Positions 1-9,465 are shown, counted from the stretch's first letter. The stretch is 64,000 nucleotides of DNA from Paenibacillus albicereus (GCF_012676905.1 NZ_CP051428.1:591001-655000), one strand, 5' to 3'. Notes: generated from the sequence alone by a model not told the origin. Made by a program: numbers and translations.

Positions 1-2
1 CC

Positions 3-674
3 GACGAGCATGGCGTGGGGCAGGTGTGGCTCAACCTGACGGTGACGCCGCTCGAGTCGGGACGGGGCGTCTATTACGGCAGCCTGTCCGTCATCGCGGA
101 CATCACCGAGACGAAGCGGCTGGAGCAGGATCTGCGCCGGCGGGCGGCGACCGACGGCCTGACCGGCATCTACAACCGGGCCGGCTTCATGGAGCGGGCG
201 CAGCGCCATCTGGCGCTCAGCCTGGAGGAGGGGGAGCCGTTCAGCCTGCTCGTGCTCGATCTGGACCACTTCAAGCGGATCAACGACGAGCACGGGCATC
301 AATGCGGCGACATGGCGCTCAAGCGGTTCGTCCGCTCCGTGCAGCAGGTCGTCGAGCGACGGGCGCTGTTCGGGCGTGTCGGCGGCGAGGAGTTCGCGGT
401 CGCACTGCCGGGCAGCCGCGCGGAGCAGGCGCGGGAGCTGGCGGAGCGGATCCGCCGGGCGGTCATGGACGGCGGCGCGGGGCTGGAGGAGACGGGCCTG
501 CTGGCGGAGGAAGCGGGCGCGCACGCGGGGCTGACCGTCAGCATCGGCGGCTCGACCGCCGGACCTGCCGCCGGAGCCGACTTCCAGCTGATGTTCGCCG
601 CGGCCGACCGGGCGCTGTACCGCGCCAAGCGGGGCGGCCGCAACCAGGTCCGCTGGGCGGAGGATTCGGATTGA
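3..674 (+). CDS. PAS-linked GGDEF protein (diguanylate cyclase), 5' end outside window
   Basis: The reading frame is already open at base 3, so the N-terminus lies outside the window. What is visible starts at the end of a PAS/PAC-like segment (VTPLESGRGVYYGSLSVIAD, then ITETKRLEQDL, the usual PAS-to-GGDEF linker) and continues into a full GGDEF domain. The metal and substrate motifs FxxxND-like FKRINDEHGH and the signature GGEEF (about residues 123-127 counted from base 15) are intact, so c-di-GMP synthesis from two GTP is likely. The RxxD inhibitory site normally found five residues before GGEEF is absent (ERRALFGRV), so product inhibition at that site is not expected. No EAL domain follows. 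The input domain and operon partners cannot be judged from here. Confidence 0.9.
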   Translation, partial: DEHGVGQVWLNLTVTPLESGRGVYYGSLSVIADITETKRLEQDLRRRAATDGLTGIYNRAGFMERAQRHLALSLEEGEPFSLLVLDLDHFKRINDEHGHQCGDMALKRFVRSVQQVVERRALFGRVGGEEFAVALPGSRAEQARELAERIRRAVMDGGAGLEETGLLAEEAGAHAGLTVSIGGSTAGPAAGADFQLMFAAADRALYRAKRGGRNQVRWAEDSD

Positions 675-800
675 ACGAGCGGGTCTTTGCGCTCCCCCAA
701 TCAGGAAGACGCTGGTTTCGCCTCGGCGCTCCGATAGATTTCAACGTGGAGATTCGATAAGATAGAAGAGAAGATCAAGCTGCCGATAGGAGGAATCCCC

Positions 801-1799
801 ATGCATTTCAGAGCGCTGGTGGCGGACCGTCGGGAGGAGCAGGCCGAGGTGTCCGTCCAGACCGTGGAGGAGGCGCGCCTGCCGGAGGGCGACCTGCTGC
901 TGCGGGTCGCTTATTCCAGCATCAACTATAAGGATGCGCTGGCGATGGAGCCGGACGGGCGCGTCGTCAGCCGCTACCCGCATATCCCGGGCATCGACGC
1001 GGCGGGAGAGGTTGTCAAGAGCTCGGACAAGCGGTACAAGCCGGGGAGCAAGGCGATCGTGACGGGCTGCGGCTTCGGCGTCAGCCAGCACGGAGGCTAC
1101 TCCGAATTCGCCCGGATTCCCGCCGAGTGGGCGGTTCCGCTGCCCAAGGGGCTGACCGAGCGCGAGGCGATGGCGCTCGGCACGGCGGGGCTGACCGCCG
1201 CGATGTCGGTGCAGCGGCTGCAGGACAGCGGCGTCTCGCCGTCGGCGGGGCCGGTCGTCGTCACCGGCGCGAGCGGCGGCGTCGGCACGCTCGCCGTCTC
1301 GATGCTGGCCCGCCTCGGGTACGAGGTGGAGGCGGTGTCCGGCAAGGAGGAGGCGCATGAGCGGCTGCGGGAGCTGGGGGCGGCGCGCATCCTGCCGCGC
1401 GAGGAGCTGCTCCCGCAGGAGGCGCGGCCGCTCGACAAGCAGCGCTGGGCGGGAGCCGTCGACTGCGTCGGCGGCGAGATGCTGGCCTGCCTGCTCAGCC
1501 GCATGAAGTACGGCGGGGCGGTCACGGCCTGCGGCTTGACCGGCGGAGGCGAGCTGCCGACGAGCGTGTACCCGTTCATCCTGCGCGGCGTCAGTTTGCA
1601 CGGCATCGACTCGGTGTGGGCGCCGCGTGAGCTGCGGACCCGGCTCTGGAAGCGGATGGCCGGCGACCTGAAGCCGCGCCGGCTCGAGGAGCTGATCGCC
1701 GAGGTCGAGCTGACCGAGGTGCCCGCCGCCGCCAAGGAGCTGCTGCGCGGCGCGTCGACCGGACGCAAGGTCGTGGCCGTGAGCTCCTCCGCCCGCTAA
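801..1799 (+). CDS. yhdH: YhdH/YhfP-family quinone oxidoreductase (acrylyl-CoA reductase-like MDR)
   Basis: A 332-residue zinc-free medium-chain dehydrogenase/reductase. The N-terminal GroES-like half contains the family hallmark SSINYKDALA (about 46-55). The Rossmann half contains the NAD(P)-binding run VTGASGGVGTLAVSMLARLGY (about 154-174). Full length fits the YhdH/YhfP/AcuI family, which reduces acrylyl-CoA or quinone-type substrates with NADPH; the physiological substrate here is unknown. The ATG is preceded by AGGAGG at 788-793. It is monocistronic in appearance: the upstream GGDEF gene ends 126 bp earlier and a strong hairpin terminator follows at once. Confidence 0.92.
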   Translation: MHFRALVADRREEQAEVSVQTVEEARLPEGDLLLRVAYSSINYKDALAMEPDGRVVSRYPHIPGIDAAGEVVKSSDKRYKPGSKAIVTGCGFGVSQHGGYSEFARIPAEWAVPLPKGLTEREAMALGTAGLTAAMSVQRLQDSGVSPSAGPVVVTGASGGVGTLAVSMLARLGYEVEAVSGKEEAHERLRELGAARILPREELLPQEARPLDKQRWAGAVDCVGGEMLACLLSRMKYGGAVTACGLTGGGELPTSVYPFILRGVSLHGIDSVWAPRELRTRLWKRMAGDLKPRRLEELIAEVELTEVPAAAKELLRGASTGRKVVAVSSSAR

Positions 1800-1802
1800 A
1801 CC

Positions 1803-1849
1803 AAGAGCTGCCCCTGCGGTCCATGAGACGGACGGCAGGGGCAGCTCTT
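1803..1849 (+). terminator. Intrinsic terminator after yhdH, probably bidirectional
   Basis: A perfect 15-bp inverted repeat (1803-1817 with 1835-1849, AAGAGCTGCCCCTGC) around a 17-nt loop ends in TCTTT. It sits between the convergent yhdH and GNAT genes and can serve both strands. Confidence 0.8.
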
Positions 1850-1923
1850 TGATTCATGCGCATGGACCTCCGCGATCGAGCCGCGTTCCGGCGCGCGGCG
1901 AGCCCGGGAGCCTTGCGATCGTC

Positions 1924-2436
1924 TTAGACCCTCCGCCCGACGTAGACGAGATCGCGCTCGATGCCGTCCAGGACGGCGACGCGGGGCAGGCGGCCCCAGA
2001 CGGCGAAGCCGTGCTTCTCGAACAGCCGCAGGCTCGGCTCGTTGTGGCCGAAGACGAGGCCGACGAGCGAATGGATGCCGAGGCCGGGGCAGGCGTCGAC
2101 CGCGCGCTGCAGCAGCAGGCCTCCGATCCCTTGGCCGCGCAGGGCAGGGGAGAGATAGATGCTGATCTCTGCCGTGCCGTTGTAGGCGGCGCGCGGATGG
2201 AACGACTGATAGCTCAGCCAGGCGACGACGGCGCCTCGGCTGTCCTTCAGCACCCAGAGCGGGCGGAAGTGCGGCGAGTGCTCGTCATACCAGGCTTGAC
2301 GCTGGGCGGGCGTCACCGGCTCCAGATCGGCGGTCACCATGCGGCCTGCGATCGTCGTATTGTAGATGTCTACGATCGCCGGCAGGTCCTCCGGACGCGC
2401 ATCGGCAAGGGTATAGGTCAGCAGGGATTCGTTCAC
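1924..2436 (-). CDS. GNAT N-acetyltransferase, phosphinothricin-acetyltransferase-like
   Basis: A 170-residue single-domain GNAT protein. Residues about 12-35 ([19 protein letters not shown]) match the N-terminus of the PAT/YwnH/YncA group. The acetyl-CoA pyrophosphate loop is R100-GQGIGG, preceded by the beta-strand AEISIYLSP and followed by helix [12 protein letters not shown]; the C-terminal [13 protein letters not shown] signature is also present. The group acetylates small amines (phosphinothricin, methionine sulfoximine or similar). The substrate cannot be read from sequence. The start is GTG at 2436, placed behind GAGAGGAAGC. The gene stands alone between a terminator and the divergent cdaR. 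Confidence 0.9.
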   Translation of the reverse strand: MNESLLTYTLADARPEDLPAIVDIYNTTIAGRMVTADLEPVTPAQRQAWYDEHSPHFRPLWVLKDSRGAVVAWLSYQSFHPRAAYNGTAEISIYLSPALRGQGIGGLLLQRAVDACPGLGIHSLVGLVFGHNEPSLRLFEKHGFAVWGRLPRVAVLDGIERDLVYVGRRV

Positions 2437-2600
2437 GGGGCAGCTTCCTCTCGGCGGGATGGAGTTGATCCTCCTATCGTAGCATGGACGGCTGGAGAGC
2501 GGCTACCGCTCGCCGAGGCCCTTCCCCTGCGCCCGCGAGCTTATCGTCGGCCGCGAACCCGGCTACACTAGCCTATAGACCCTTTCGGAAAGGAATCGAC

Positions 2601-3635
2601 ATGTATCCTCTATCCCATGAGCTGGCCCAGGACATCGTGGACCGGATGATGAAAGACATCCCCTACAACATCAATATCATGAACGAGCGCGGCGTCATCA
2701 TCGGCAGCGGCGACCGCGCGCGGATCGGCTCCGAGCATCGGGGAGCGCTGCAGGCGCTGGCTACCGGCAGGATGGTCGAGGTGCGGGAAGACGGCCTCGC
2801 GGAGAAAAAAGGAACGAACGAGCCGATCGTCATCGGTCAGGCGCGGATCGGCGTCATCGGCATCTCCGGCAGCCCCGAGGAGGTGCGCCCGTTCTGCAGC
2901 ATCGTCCGCACGACGGTATCGCTGCTGATCGAGCAGGGCATGGCGCTGCAGTCGATGCAGAACGAGGCGAACCGCAAGAAAGCTTTTCTCGAATCGCTCC
3001 TGCTCCATCCGGGCCTGTACAGCCAAAAGCTGCGCAAGGAAGCTCTCGCCTACCGGATCGACCTGCTGCTGCCGACCGCGCTGCTGCATGCGAAGGGGCT
3101 GAGCCCGGCCACGCTCGGACCCGGCATGCTGCTGCAGCATCCGTTCCTTCCGGTGGAAGACGACGGCGTGTTCTTCTTCATGCAGGACGCCGCGGAGGCC
3201 CGCCTGCTGGCCGAGCAGCTGCGGCGCAGCCATTCCGGAGCCCGCTTCAGCCTGTCCCGGGCCGAGCCGAGCATCGCCGAGGCGCATCGCCAGGCAAAAG
3301 GCGCGATGGCCGTCAGCCTCGCGCTGAAGGCGCCCGATCCCGTCGTGTCCTACGACGAGGTCGAGTTTCTCGTGCAGCTGGCCGAGGCGGACATTCCCGG
3401 CACGGAGCAGCTGGCCGCCAAGCTGGAGGACAAGGAATCCGCCGATCTGCTCGACACGCTGCGAACCTATCTCCACCGGGACGGCAGCATATCCGCCGTC
3501 TCGGCCGAGCTGAACATCCACCGCAATACGCTGCAATACCGGCTCAAGCGCATCCGCGACCTGACCGGCAAGGACCCTCGGCATCTGTTCGACCTGTTCG
3601 AGCTGGCGCATGGCCTGCTGGCGCTCTACCGATGA
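2601..3635 (+). CDS. cdaR: CdaR-family sugar-diacid/glycerate regulator
   Basis: A 344-residue transcriptional regulator. The N-terminal sugar-diacid recognition domain (about residues 1-135, MYPLSHELAQDIVDRMM ... NINIMNERGVIIGSGDRARIG) is typical of CdaR. A GGDEF-like middle region follows, then a C-terminal PucR-type helix-turn-helix with the hallmark SAELNIHRNTLQYRLKRI (about 300-317). CdaR proteins sense glycerate, glucarate or galactarate and activate uptake and catabolic genes. Glycerate kinase and a GntP permease lie just downstream on the other strand, which supports that role here. The start is the ATG behind GGAAAGGA; a longer in-frame start at 2484 is rejected because no ribosome-binding site precedes it. 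Confidence 0.92.
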   Translation: MYPLSHELAQDIVDRMMKDIPYNINIMNERGVIIGSGDRARIGSEHRGALQALATGRMVEVREDGLAEKKGTNEPIVIGQARIGVIGISGSPEEVRPFCSIVRTTVSLLIEQGMALQSMQNEANRKKAFLESLLLHPGLYSQKLRKEALAYRIDLLLPTALLHAKGLSPATLGPGMLLQHPFLPVEDDGVFFFMQDAAEARLLAEQLRRSHSGARFSLSRAEPSIAEAHRQAKGAMAVSLALKAPDPVVSYDEVEFLVQLAEADIPGTEQLAAKLEDKESADLLDTLRTYLHRDGSISAVSAELNIHRNTLQYRLKRIRDLTGKDPRHLFDLFELAHGLLALYR

Positions 3636-3637
3636 CA

Positions 3638-3669
3638 AAACCCCGCAGGCGTCTTCGCCTGCGGGGTTT
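3638..3669. terminator. Bidirectional terminator between cdaR and glxK
   Basis: A 14-bp perfect stem (AAACCCCGCAGGCG at 3638-3651, partner 3656-3669) with a TCTT tetraloop. It lies just after the cdaR stop and downstream of the convergent glxK. Confidence 0.8.
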
Positions 3670-3727
3670 CGCGCCAATCGGACGACGGCCGCCGGGGCGG
3701 CATCCGCTCCGACGGCCGTCGTCCGGT

Positions 3728-4867
3728 TTATTTCAGCTTGAGCAGCCTGCCGATGCTCTCGCAGGTCCGCTCCACGTTTTTCGGCCCGTCCGCGAGCAGC
3801 CGCTCCAGCTCGGCCGCTCCCGGCACGATGCCGAAGATGGCGTCGATGCCCTCCTCATAGAGCGCCTCCGCGCCGTCGCCGATATAGCCGGCGAGCGCGA
3901 TGACGGGCTTGCCCGCTTCCTTGGCCGCTCGGGCGACGCCGAACGGCGTCTTGCCGAACTTCGTCTGGAAGTCCATGCCGCCCTCGCCCGTGAAGCAGTA
4001 GTCGGCTTCGGCCAGCTTCGCGCGCAGTCCGGTGGAGTCGATCACGATGTCGATGCCCCGTTGCAGCGTCGCTTGCGTGAAGACGAGCAAGCCCGCTCCC
4101 AGTCCGCCGGCCGCTCCCGCCCCGGGGAAGTCGCGGACCTGCTTGCCGAGCTGCTCCGCCAGGATGGACGCATAATGGGCCAGGCTGGCGTCCAGCGCGA
4201 GCGCCATCTCCGGCGTCGCTCCTTTTTGCGGTCCGAACACATGCGAGGCGCCGTTCGGGCCGCAGAGCGGATTGGTGACGTCGCAGGCGACGATCATCTC
4301 GACCTCCGCCAGCCTCGGGTCCAGACCGGATGCGTCGACCCGCGCCAGCCGGCCGAGGCTGCCGCCGCCTCGGGGCAGCTCGGCGCCGTCCGCATCGAGG
4401 AACCGGACTCCGAGCGCTTCCGCCATGCCGGCTCCGCCGTCATTTGTCGCGCTGCCGCCGATGCCGATGATGATTTTGCGGATGCCCTGATCCAGGCATT
4501 CGCGGATGAGCTCGCCGGTTCCGTACGTGGTAGTGACAAGCGGATTGCGCTGCTCCTTGGGCACGAGCTGGATGCCGCTGGCGGACGCCATCTCGATGGC
4601 GGCGGTGACGCCGTCTCCCATGATGCCGTAGCGGGCCAGGACGCGCTGGCCGAGCGGGCCCGTCACTTCCTTGGCGACGAGCTGGCCGCCGCTCGCGTCG
4701 ACGAGCGACTGGACGGTGCCTTCGCCTCCGTCGGCCATCGGGACATGGATGAAGCGGGCGTCCGGGAACGCCTTGCGCAGGCCGGCTTCCATCGCGACGC
4801 AGGCCTCCTTGGCCGTCATGCTTTCTTTGAACGAATCGGGGGCGAGCAGAAACGTCGGTCGTGTCAT
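3728..4867 (-). CDS. glxK: Glycerate kinase
   Basis: A 379-residue GarK/GlxK-type glycerate kinase (glycerate to phosphoglycerate). It opens with the family signature LLAPDSFKESMTAKEA (about 8-23), followed by MADGGEGTVQSLVDA, the GIGGSATNDGGAGMAEALG nucleotide/substrate segment and GAAGGLGAGLLVF. FTGEGGMDFQTKFGKTPFGVA near the C-terminus completes the fold, so the enzyme looks intact. It starts at ATG 4867 behind GAGGTGA. The GntP permease ends 28 bp upstream, so permease and kinase are probably one transcript controlled by CdaR. Confidence 0.95.
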   Translation of the reverse strand: MTRPTFLLAPDSFKESMTAKEACVAMEAGLRKAFPDARFIHVPMADGGEGTVQSLVDASGGQLVAKEVTGPLGQRVLARYGIMGDGVTAAIEMASASGIQLVPKEQRNPLVTTTYGTGELIRECLDQGIRKIIIGIGGSATNDGGAGMAEALGVRFLDADGAELPRGGGSLGRLARVDASGLDPRLAEVEMIVACDVTNPLCGPNGASHVFGPQKGATPEMALALDASLAHYASILAEQLGKQVRDFPGAGAAGGLGAGLLVFTQATLQRGIDIVIDSTGLRAKLAEADYCFTGEGGMDFQTKFGKTPFGVARAAKEAGKPVIALAGYIGDGAEALYEEGIDAIFGIVPGAAELERLLADGPKNVERTCESIGRLLKLK

Positions 4868-4895
4868 GCGATCACCTCATGGTTAGTATGGTAGG

Positions 4896-6194
4896 TCAGA
4901 GCAGGAATCCGTACAGCACCGTGGAGACGACCGTCATCGTGCCGCCGACGAGCACCTCGTAGGGGACGAGTCCCATCCGCTGCTTGATCGTCATGTACAT
5001 GCTGCCGGCCGTCACGTGGAAGTAGTTTCCTTGCGGCAGCGCGTCGATGACCGTCGCGCCGGCATGCACCATCGCCGCCGCCGCGAGCGGAGCCGTGCCC
5101 ATGTCGAGGATCGCTTCGCCGAACGAGCCCGTCGCCAGGATGACGCCGGTGGACGTCGAAGCGGTGGCTGCGCCCATCAGGATGCCGGCGATCGGGGCGA
5201 GCAGCGTGCCGGATACGCCGGACGCTTCGATGATGCCGACGATCTGCGTCGACAGGTCGGACTTCGAGATGAGGCCGGCGATGCCGCCCGCGCCGAGCAA
5301 CAGCAGCACGGTCGCGGTCATCTTGTTGAGGCCGGAGGCGGAGTAGTCGAGAATCTTGCTCGCCTTGCCCATCGCCAGCATGCCGACGATGCCGGCGATC
5401 GGCAGGATGAACATCGCGTCGACCTTGAAGCTCTCCAGCAGCTCGATGCCGAGGATGGCGCCGACCGGATTGAGCATCAGCAGCACGACCGCGACGAGCG
5501 GAGCGACGATGGCCGTCTTGAGCGGCGGGTAGTTCGACTCGTCCGCTTCGTTCTGGTTCGCGGCCTCCGCCTCGGACACGAGGACGCCCTTGCGCTTGAT
5601 GAGCGAGGCGACGAGCACCGTGACGGCGAGTCCGAAGACAGCGGGCACGAACCCGGCCATCATCACCTGGCTCAGATCGAGGTTGAAGCCGTTGGCTGCC
5701 GCGATCGTGTTCGGGTTGGGGGAGATGAGGTTGCCGGCCTTGCCGCCGCCCGACAGCGCGAGCAGCAGCGCGATCTTGGAAAGGCCCATCTTGTGGCCGA
5801 CCGACAAGGCGATCGGCGCGACGATGAGGACCGCGACGGGGATGAAGACGCCGACGGCGGTAATAATCATGGTCGCGAGGGCGAGGGCGAGGATCGCCTT
5901 GCCTCCGCCGAATTTCTTGACGATCGCCTTGGCGATCGTCTCCGCCGCGCCCGATTCCATCATGACGCCGGCCAGCACCCCGGCGGCGAGGACGCGGAGC
6001 ACCGTGCCCATCACGCTCTGGGTGCCGCTCGTCAGCACTTGAATCGTCTCGTTCAGGGTCGCGCCGCCGAGCAGCGCGCCTGCAATCGCTCCCAAAAAGA
6101 GCGCGTAGACCGGATTCAGCTTGCGCAAAATCAGAATGATCGCAAGCGCAAGACCGGCTAGCGCTCCGATCCAGCTGATCGTCAATCCGTCCAT
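4896..6194 (-). CDS. GntP-family permease (glycerate/gluconate importer)
   Basis: A 432-residue integral membrane protein with about a dozen hydrophobic segments. The GntP-family features are a Gly/Ala-rich N-terminal half (GALAGLALAIILILRKLNPVYA..GAIAGALLGG), LALSGGGKAGNLISPNPNTIAAA in the middle and GAATASTSTGVILATGSFGEAIL near residue 340. Members import gluconate, glycerate or related sugar acids with protons. The neighbouring glycerate kinase argues for glycerate. The start is ATG 6194 behind GAGGAGGT. It is the first gene of a probable two-gene operon with glxK. Confidence 0.92.
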   Translation of the reverse strand: MDGLTISWIGALAGLALAIILILRKLNPVYALFLGAIAGALLGGATLNETIQVLTSGTQSVMGTVLRVLAAGVLAGVMMESGAAETIAKAIVKKFGGGKAILALALATMIITAVGVFIPVAVLIVAPIALSVGHKMGLSKIALLLALSGGGKAGNLISPNPNTIAAANGFNLDLSQVMMAGFVPAVFGLAVTVLVASLIKRKGVLVSEAEAANQNEADESNYPPLKTAIVAPLVAVVLLMLNPVGAILGIELLESFKVDAMFILPIAGIVGMLAMGKASKILDYSASGLNKMTATVLLLLGAGGIAGLISKSDLSTQIVGIIEASGVSGTLLAPIAGILMGAATASTSTGVILATGSFGEAILDMGTAPLAAAAMVHAGATVIDALPQGNYFHVTAGSMYMTIKQRMGLVPYEVLVGGTMTVVSTVLYGFLL

Positions 6195-6247
6195 GATATG
6201 TGACCTCCTCGAGCTCGAAAGCAGCTTGTTTTCTTGAATACGCTTTC

Positions 6248-6300
6248 AGTATAGACGGATTCGCAAGGAATCGATATTGATTAACGGACGATATTCCTTG
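6248..6300 (-). promoter_or_regulatory. Promoter and candidate CdaR operator upstream of the GntP permease
   Basis: On the minus strand a TATACT -10 box lies at plus 6248-6253, without a good -35 at the right distance, as expected for an activator-dependent promoter. Immediately upstream is a perfect 8-bp inverted repeat, CAAGGAAT (6265-6272) and ATTCCTTG (6293-6300), separated by 20 bp. Position and symmetry suggest a CdaR site; this is inference. Confidence 0.4.
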
Positions 6301-6325
6301 TGCAGATGCACGACTCCGAACGATG

Positions 6326-6372
6326 AAAAAAGCTTCCCGTATCGCTTCAGGAGCGGCACGGGAAGCTTCTTG
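6326..6372 (-). terminator. Terminator of the 55-aa small protein gene
   Basis: Read on the minus strand, AGAAGCTTCCCGT pairs with ACGGGAAGCTT and is followed by a T run. It lies about 30 bp beyond the small gene's stop codon. Confidence 0.7.
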
Positions 6373-6402
6373 CGGGGATAGCCCCGAGGAACAAAGGGGA
6401 CC

Positions 6403-6570
6403 TTATTCGGCAGATGGCGGATTCGAGCTCGACCGGATGGCTTCGTCCGATGACGGTACGGCCCCGATTTCGTCGGCGTATTCTTCCAAAGACTTGATCC
6501 GTCCATGCGGATTCGGATGCTGCTTGCGCTGTTTCCAGCTGCTTTCGCGGCGCCGCTTGGCAGTGCTCAT
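6403..6570 (-). CDS. Small basic/hydrophilic protein, 55 aa, unknown function
   Basis: A 55-codon frame starting ATG at 6570 behind GGAAGGGAGGGG and ending TAA at 6403. The product begins MSTAKRRRESSWKQRKQHP, is strongly basic in its first 27 residues and becomes acidic and serine-rich toward the C-terminus (EEYADEIGAVPSSDEA). There is no membrane segment or cysteine. A good ribosome-binding site, an in-frame stop and a dedicated terminator downstream support a real gene. I do not recognise the family. The charged N-terminus could contact nucleic acid or ribosomes, but that is speculation. Confidence 0.65.
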   Translation of the reverse strand: MSTAKRRRESSWKQRKQHPNPHGRIKSLEEYADEIGAVPSSDEAIRSSSNPPSAE

Positions 6571-6699
6571 GAGGTCCCCTCCCTTCCTGACGCTTAGCGT
6601 GGGCGATCGGGCCCCATCCTATTCGCCCGGCGTTCCGAATCCTCCTTGGCTGCGCGAGCAAGAAGGCAGGCTCGGCCGAGGCGATGCGAAGCGGCTAGC

Positions 6700-8334
6700 T
6701 CAGGCCGGATGACGCAGGCCCGGTCCGGCGGCTTCGCCTGTGCTGTCGCGCCGGTCGAGGCCAGGCTCGGGCTCCGAGGCGCCGGCCGCGGCTCCGCCGC
6801 CCTGGGACCCGGCCAGCAGATCGGAGGCCAGGACGGCGATGCGCCGGACTTCTCCGTCCGTCTGCGCGGAGGCCGCGCGCTGCTGCTCCGACAGCAGCGC
6901 GAGCCGCTGCGCGGAGCGGCTGGTCTGGTCCGCTCCGGCGGCGATGTCCGCCATGCGCGAGGAGGCGGCCTCGCAGCCGGCGTCCATCTCGCGGATGCTG
7001 TCGGTCAGGGCGTGGATGCCGCCGGACATGTCGAGCAGCTCCTGCTGCAAGGAGCGGAACTGTCCGAGCGACTGCTCGGCCCGGACGGCCGCCGTCTCCG
7101 AGGCGCGCAGCCCCTCTTCGATGCGGGAGGCGGCGCGTTCGTTCTCCAGCCGCATGGAGCGGACGATCTCGCGCATCTGCTCGGCGGTGCCGCCGCTGCG
7201 GGCGGCGAGCTTGCGGACCTCTTGGGCTACGACGGCGAAGCCGCGGCCGGCCTCTCCGGCGCGGGCTGCTTCGATGGACGCGTTGAGCGCCAGCAGGCTT
7301 GTCTGCTCCGCCATCTCGCGCACGGAATCGACCATCGCCTCGGCGGCCTCGGAAGCCTTCACCATGCCGGAAGCGGAAGCGGCCGTATCGCGCAGGATCA
7401 CGCCTGCGTCCTCCATCTGGCGCAGCAGGCTCTCCATGCCGAGCCGATGCTCCTCCAGGCCGGCGTCGGCGGCGAGCGCCTTGTGCTGCGTCCCGCCCGT
7501 AACCTCGGCCGCCCGCCGCGCCTTGGCGGCGATGTCGGCCAAGCCGGCCTGCGCCTGCTCGACCGCGCTCTGCTGGCGCTGCTGCAGCCGTACCGCTTCC
7601 GCGAGGCCGCTGCCGACCTCGGCGCTCTGGGCCGCGCTTTCGCGGGACAGTCCGGCGACCGAGCTGGCGGAGGCGTCGAGCGTCCGGCTGAGCTCTTGCA
7701 CGCGCCCCAGCAGCCCTTCGAGCTGCTCCTGCTTGTGCCGCCGTTCCGCTTCCAGGCGGGAAACCTCGCGGGCCTTGCTGCGGATCTGCAGGCAGGTGAA
7801 CAGCGCCGTCAGCAGCAGGAACAGCGCGTGGATCAGCACCATCGAGAACGGATATCGGCTCGCGCCGAACACCAGCTCCGGCGCGAGCAGGTAGCCTCCG
7901 ACATGCTGCGCGGCGAATACCGCCGTCATGAGGGCGATCAGGCGCATGCTTTCGTAGTAGGCGGCGATCGCCAGCACCATGAAGATCGAAAAGTGGAATT
8001 CCACGCTCCCGCCGGAACCGGCGATGATGGAGATGCTGGAAAACGTCAGCGACAGCGTCGCCAGCGCCGGGGCGATCCAGGCGGCAGCACCGGTGCGGCC
8101 GCGGCCGAACGGGATGGCGGCGAGCAGCAGCAGGAAAGGAACCGCCAGCAACAGGTTGAGCGAAAGGGCGCTGCCTTCGGCGGCCATGCCCGAGGGAGCG
8201 GCAGAGCCGGGCATGACATGGCCCATGCCGGTCTGGAACCAGCCGAGCGCGCGGTGAAGGAAGTGGACGGCGGCGCTGAGCATCGCCAGAGCGGCGGCCG
8301 AGCGGAGCATGAAGCGGTTGCGGTAGTCGAGCAT
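6700..8334 (-). CDS. Methyl-accepting chemotaxis protein with multi-spanning membrane sensor
   Basis: A 544-residue chemoreceptor. The first ~190 residues hold about five to six membrane segments with almost no extracellular domain. A coiled-coil and the MCP signalling domain follow, with the hairpin tip [38 protein letters not shown] nearly canonical. No HAMP domain is visible. The membrane part has [20 protein letters not shown] and [10 protein letters not shown], so histidines lie in or near the membrane, a pattern I associate with a recurrent sensor domain in MCP/GGDEF proteins. The start at 8334 follows AGGAG at long spacing; an in-frame ATG at 8370 is possible. It would signal through CheW/CheA to the flagellar motor. 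Confidence 0.88.
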   Translation of the reverse strand: MLDYRNRFMLRSAAALAMLSAAVHFLHRALGWFQTGMGHVMPGSAAPSGMAAEGSALSLNLLLAVPFLLLLAAIPFGRGRTGAAAWIAPALATLSLTFSSISIIAGSGGSVEFHFSIFMVLAIAAYYESMRLIALMTAVFAAQHVGGYLLAPELVFGASRYPFSMVLIHALFLLLTALFTCLQIRSKAREVSRLEAERRHKQEQLEGLLGRVQELSRTLDASASSVAGLSRESAAQSAEVGSGLAEAVRLQQRQQSAVEQAQAGLADIAAKARRAAEVTGGTQHKALAADAGLEEHRLGMESLLRQMEDAGVILRDTAASASGMVKASEAAEAMVDSVREMAEQTSLLALNASIEAARAGEAGRGFAVVAQEVRKLAARSGGTAEQMREIVRSMRLENERAASRIEEGLRASETAAVRAEQSLGQFRSLQQELLDMSGGIHALTDSIREMDAGCEAASSRMADIAAGADQTSRSAQRLALLSEQQRAASAQTDGEVRRIAVLASDLLAGSQGGGAAAGASEPEPGLDRRDSTGEAAGPGLRHPA

Positions 8335-8480
8335 AAGGGGTCGGATTCTCCTTGATGAGGGATGAGGCATAGGCAGGGCGGCCGCGGGGGGGGGGAGCGG
8401 ACCGCCTCCGATGCAGGTTCTACAGGATGTAACGTCGCCCGAAGACAGCTGGATCAATGCGGAGAGCGTGCGGGCGGAGG

Positions 8481-9317
8481 TCAGCTTTTCTCGGAGCTGC
8501 CGCCTTCCTTCAGCTCCTCCATGCGGACGGCGACGTCCCGGCGCGGCTGCGGATACGATAGCTCGAGCTTCTCCAGCTCCTCGACGAGCGTGCGCAGCAC
8601 GGCGTAATTGCGGAACCAGCGGTTGTCGGCCGGCACGACATGCCAAGGCGAGGCGTCCGTGGCCGTGCGTCGGATCGCGTCCTCGTAGGCGTCCTGATAG
8701 GCCTTCCAGTGCTTGCGCTCCTCCAGGTCGCTTGGATCGAACTTCCACCACTTCTCCGGATTTTCCATGCGATCGCGGATTTTCTCCAGTTGGAACTCGG
8801 GCGAGATATGGAGGAAGAACTTCAGGACGCGGATCCGCTGCGATTCGAGCATGTCCTCGAAGTGGCGGATCGACTTGAGCCGCCGGCGGGCTTCCTTGTC
8901 GTCGATCGTCCCGTGCACGCGGGTAATGAGCGCCTCCTCGTAGTAGGAACGGTTGAAGGCGGCCATCTGCCCTCTTGCCGGCACGCTGCGGTGGGTGCGC
9001 CAGAGGAAGTCGTGCTGCGCCTCCTCCTCGGTCGGCTTCTTGAAGCTGTGCGCCCGGAAGCCTCCGGGGTCGATGCCGCGGAACACTTTTTTGATGACGC
9101 CGTCCTTGCCGCTGCAGTCCATGCCCTGGAACACGATGAGCATGCCGTGGGAGCGGGAGGCGAAAAGCCGCTCCTGCTGCTCTTCGAGCCGTTCGAGCAG
9201 CTCCTTCTGCTCGTCCTCGATCTGCTTCTTGTCCTCGATGCCGTTCGTATCCGCCGGGTCGAACGCCTTCAGCTTCAGCTTGGCGCCCGCGCCGATGCGG
9301 TAGCGGTTCAGGTTCAT
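8481..9317 (-). CDS. ppk2: Polyphosphate kinase 2 family phosphotransferase
   Basis: A 278-residue PPK2-type polyphosphate:nucleotide phosphotransferase. The P-loop is [11 protein letters not shown] (about 63-73), followed by [24 protein letters not shown], the lid [23 protein letters not shown] and the family segment [42 protein letters not shown]. The enzyme moves phosphate between polyphosphate and nucleotides; the subclass (AMP, ADP or broad) is not decided here. ATG 9317 has AAGGAGGAG upstream. It is divergent from the alarmone synthetase, which makes a stress or energy theme plausible. Confidence 0.92.
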   Translation of the reverse strand: MNLNRYRIGAGAKLKLKAFDPADTNGIEDKKQIEDEQKELLERLEEQQERLFASRSHGMLIVFQGMDCSGKDGVIKKVFRGIDPGGFRAHSFKKPTEEEAQHDFLWRTHRSVPARGQMAAFNRSYYEEALITRVHGTIDDKEARRRLKSIRHFEDMLESQRIRVLKFFLHISPEFQLEKIRDRMENPEKWWKFDPSDLEERKHWKAYQDAYEDAIRRTATDASPWHVVPADNRWFRNYAVLRTLVEELEKLELSYPQPRRDVAVRMEELKEGGSSEKS

Positions 9318-9388
9318 CGGATGTCTCCTCCTTGGATGGCCGGAAATCGGATAAGGGATTGCTTCGTCACCGGTAGAATGCCCGTTTT

Positions 9389-9418
9389 TTGAAATCGAGC
9401 CGCCGGATGTGAGATGAT
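9389..9418 (+). promoter_or_regulatory. Putative sigma-A promoter of the alarmone synthetase
   Basis: TTGAAA at 9389-9394 and GATGAT at 9413-9418 with an 18-bp spacer, about 50 bp before the start codon. The match is partial. Confidence 0.35.
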
Positions 9419-9465
9419 AAGGGTAGATTACAGCGGCCGGACAAGGCCGGGCAAGGAGCAATCCG

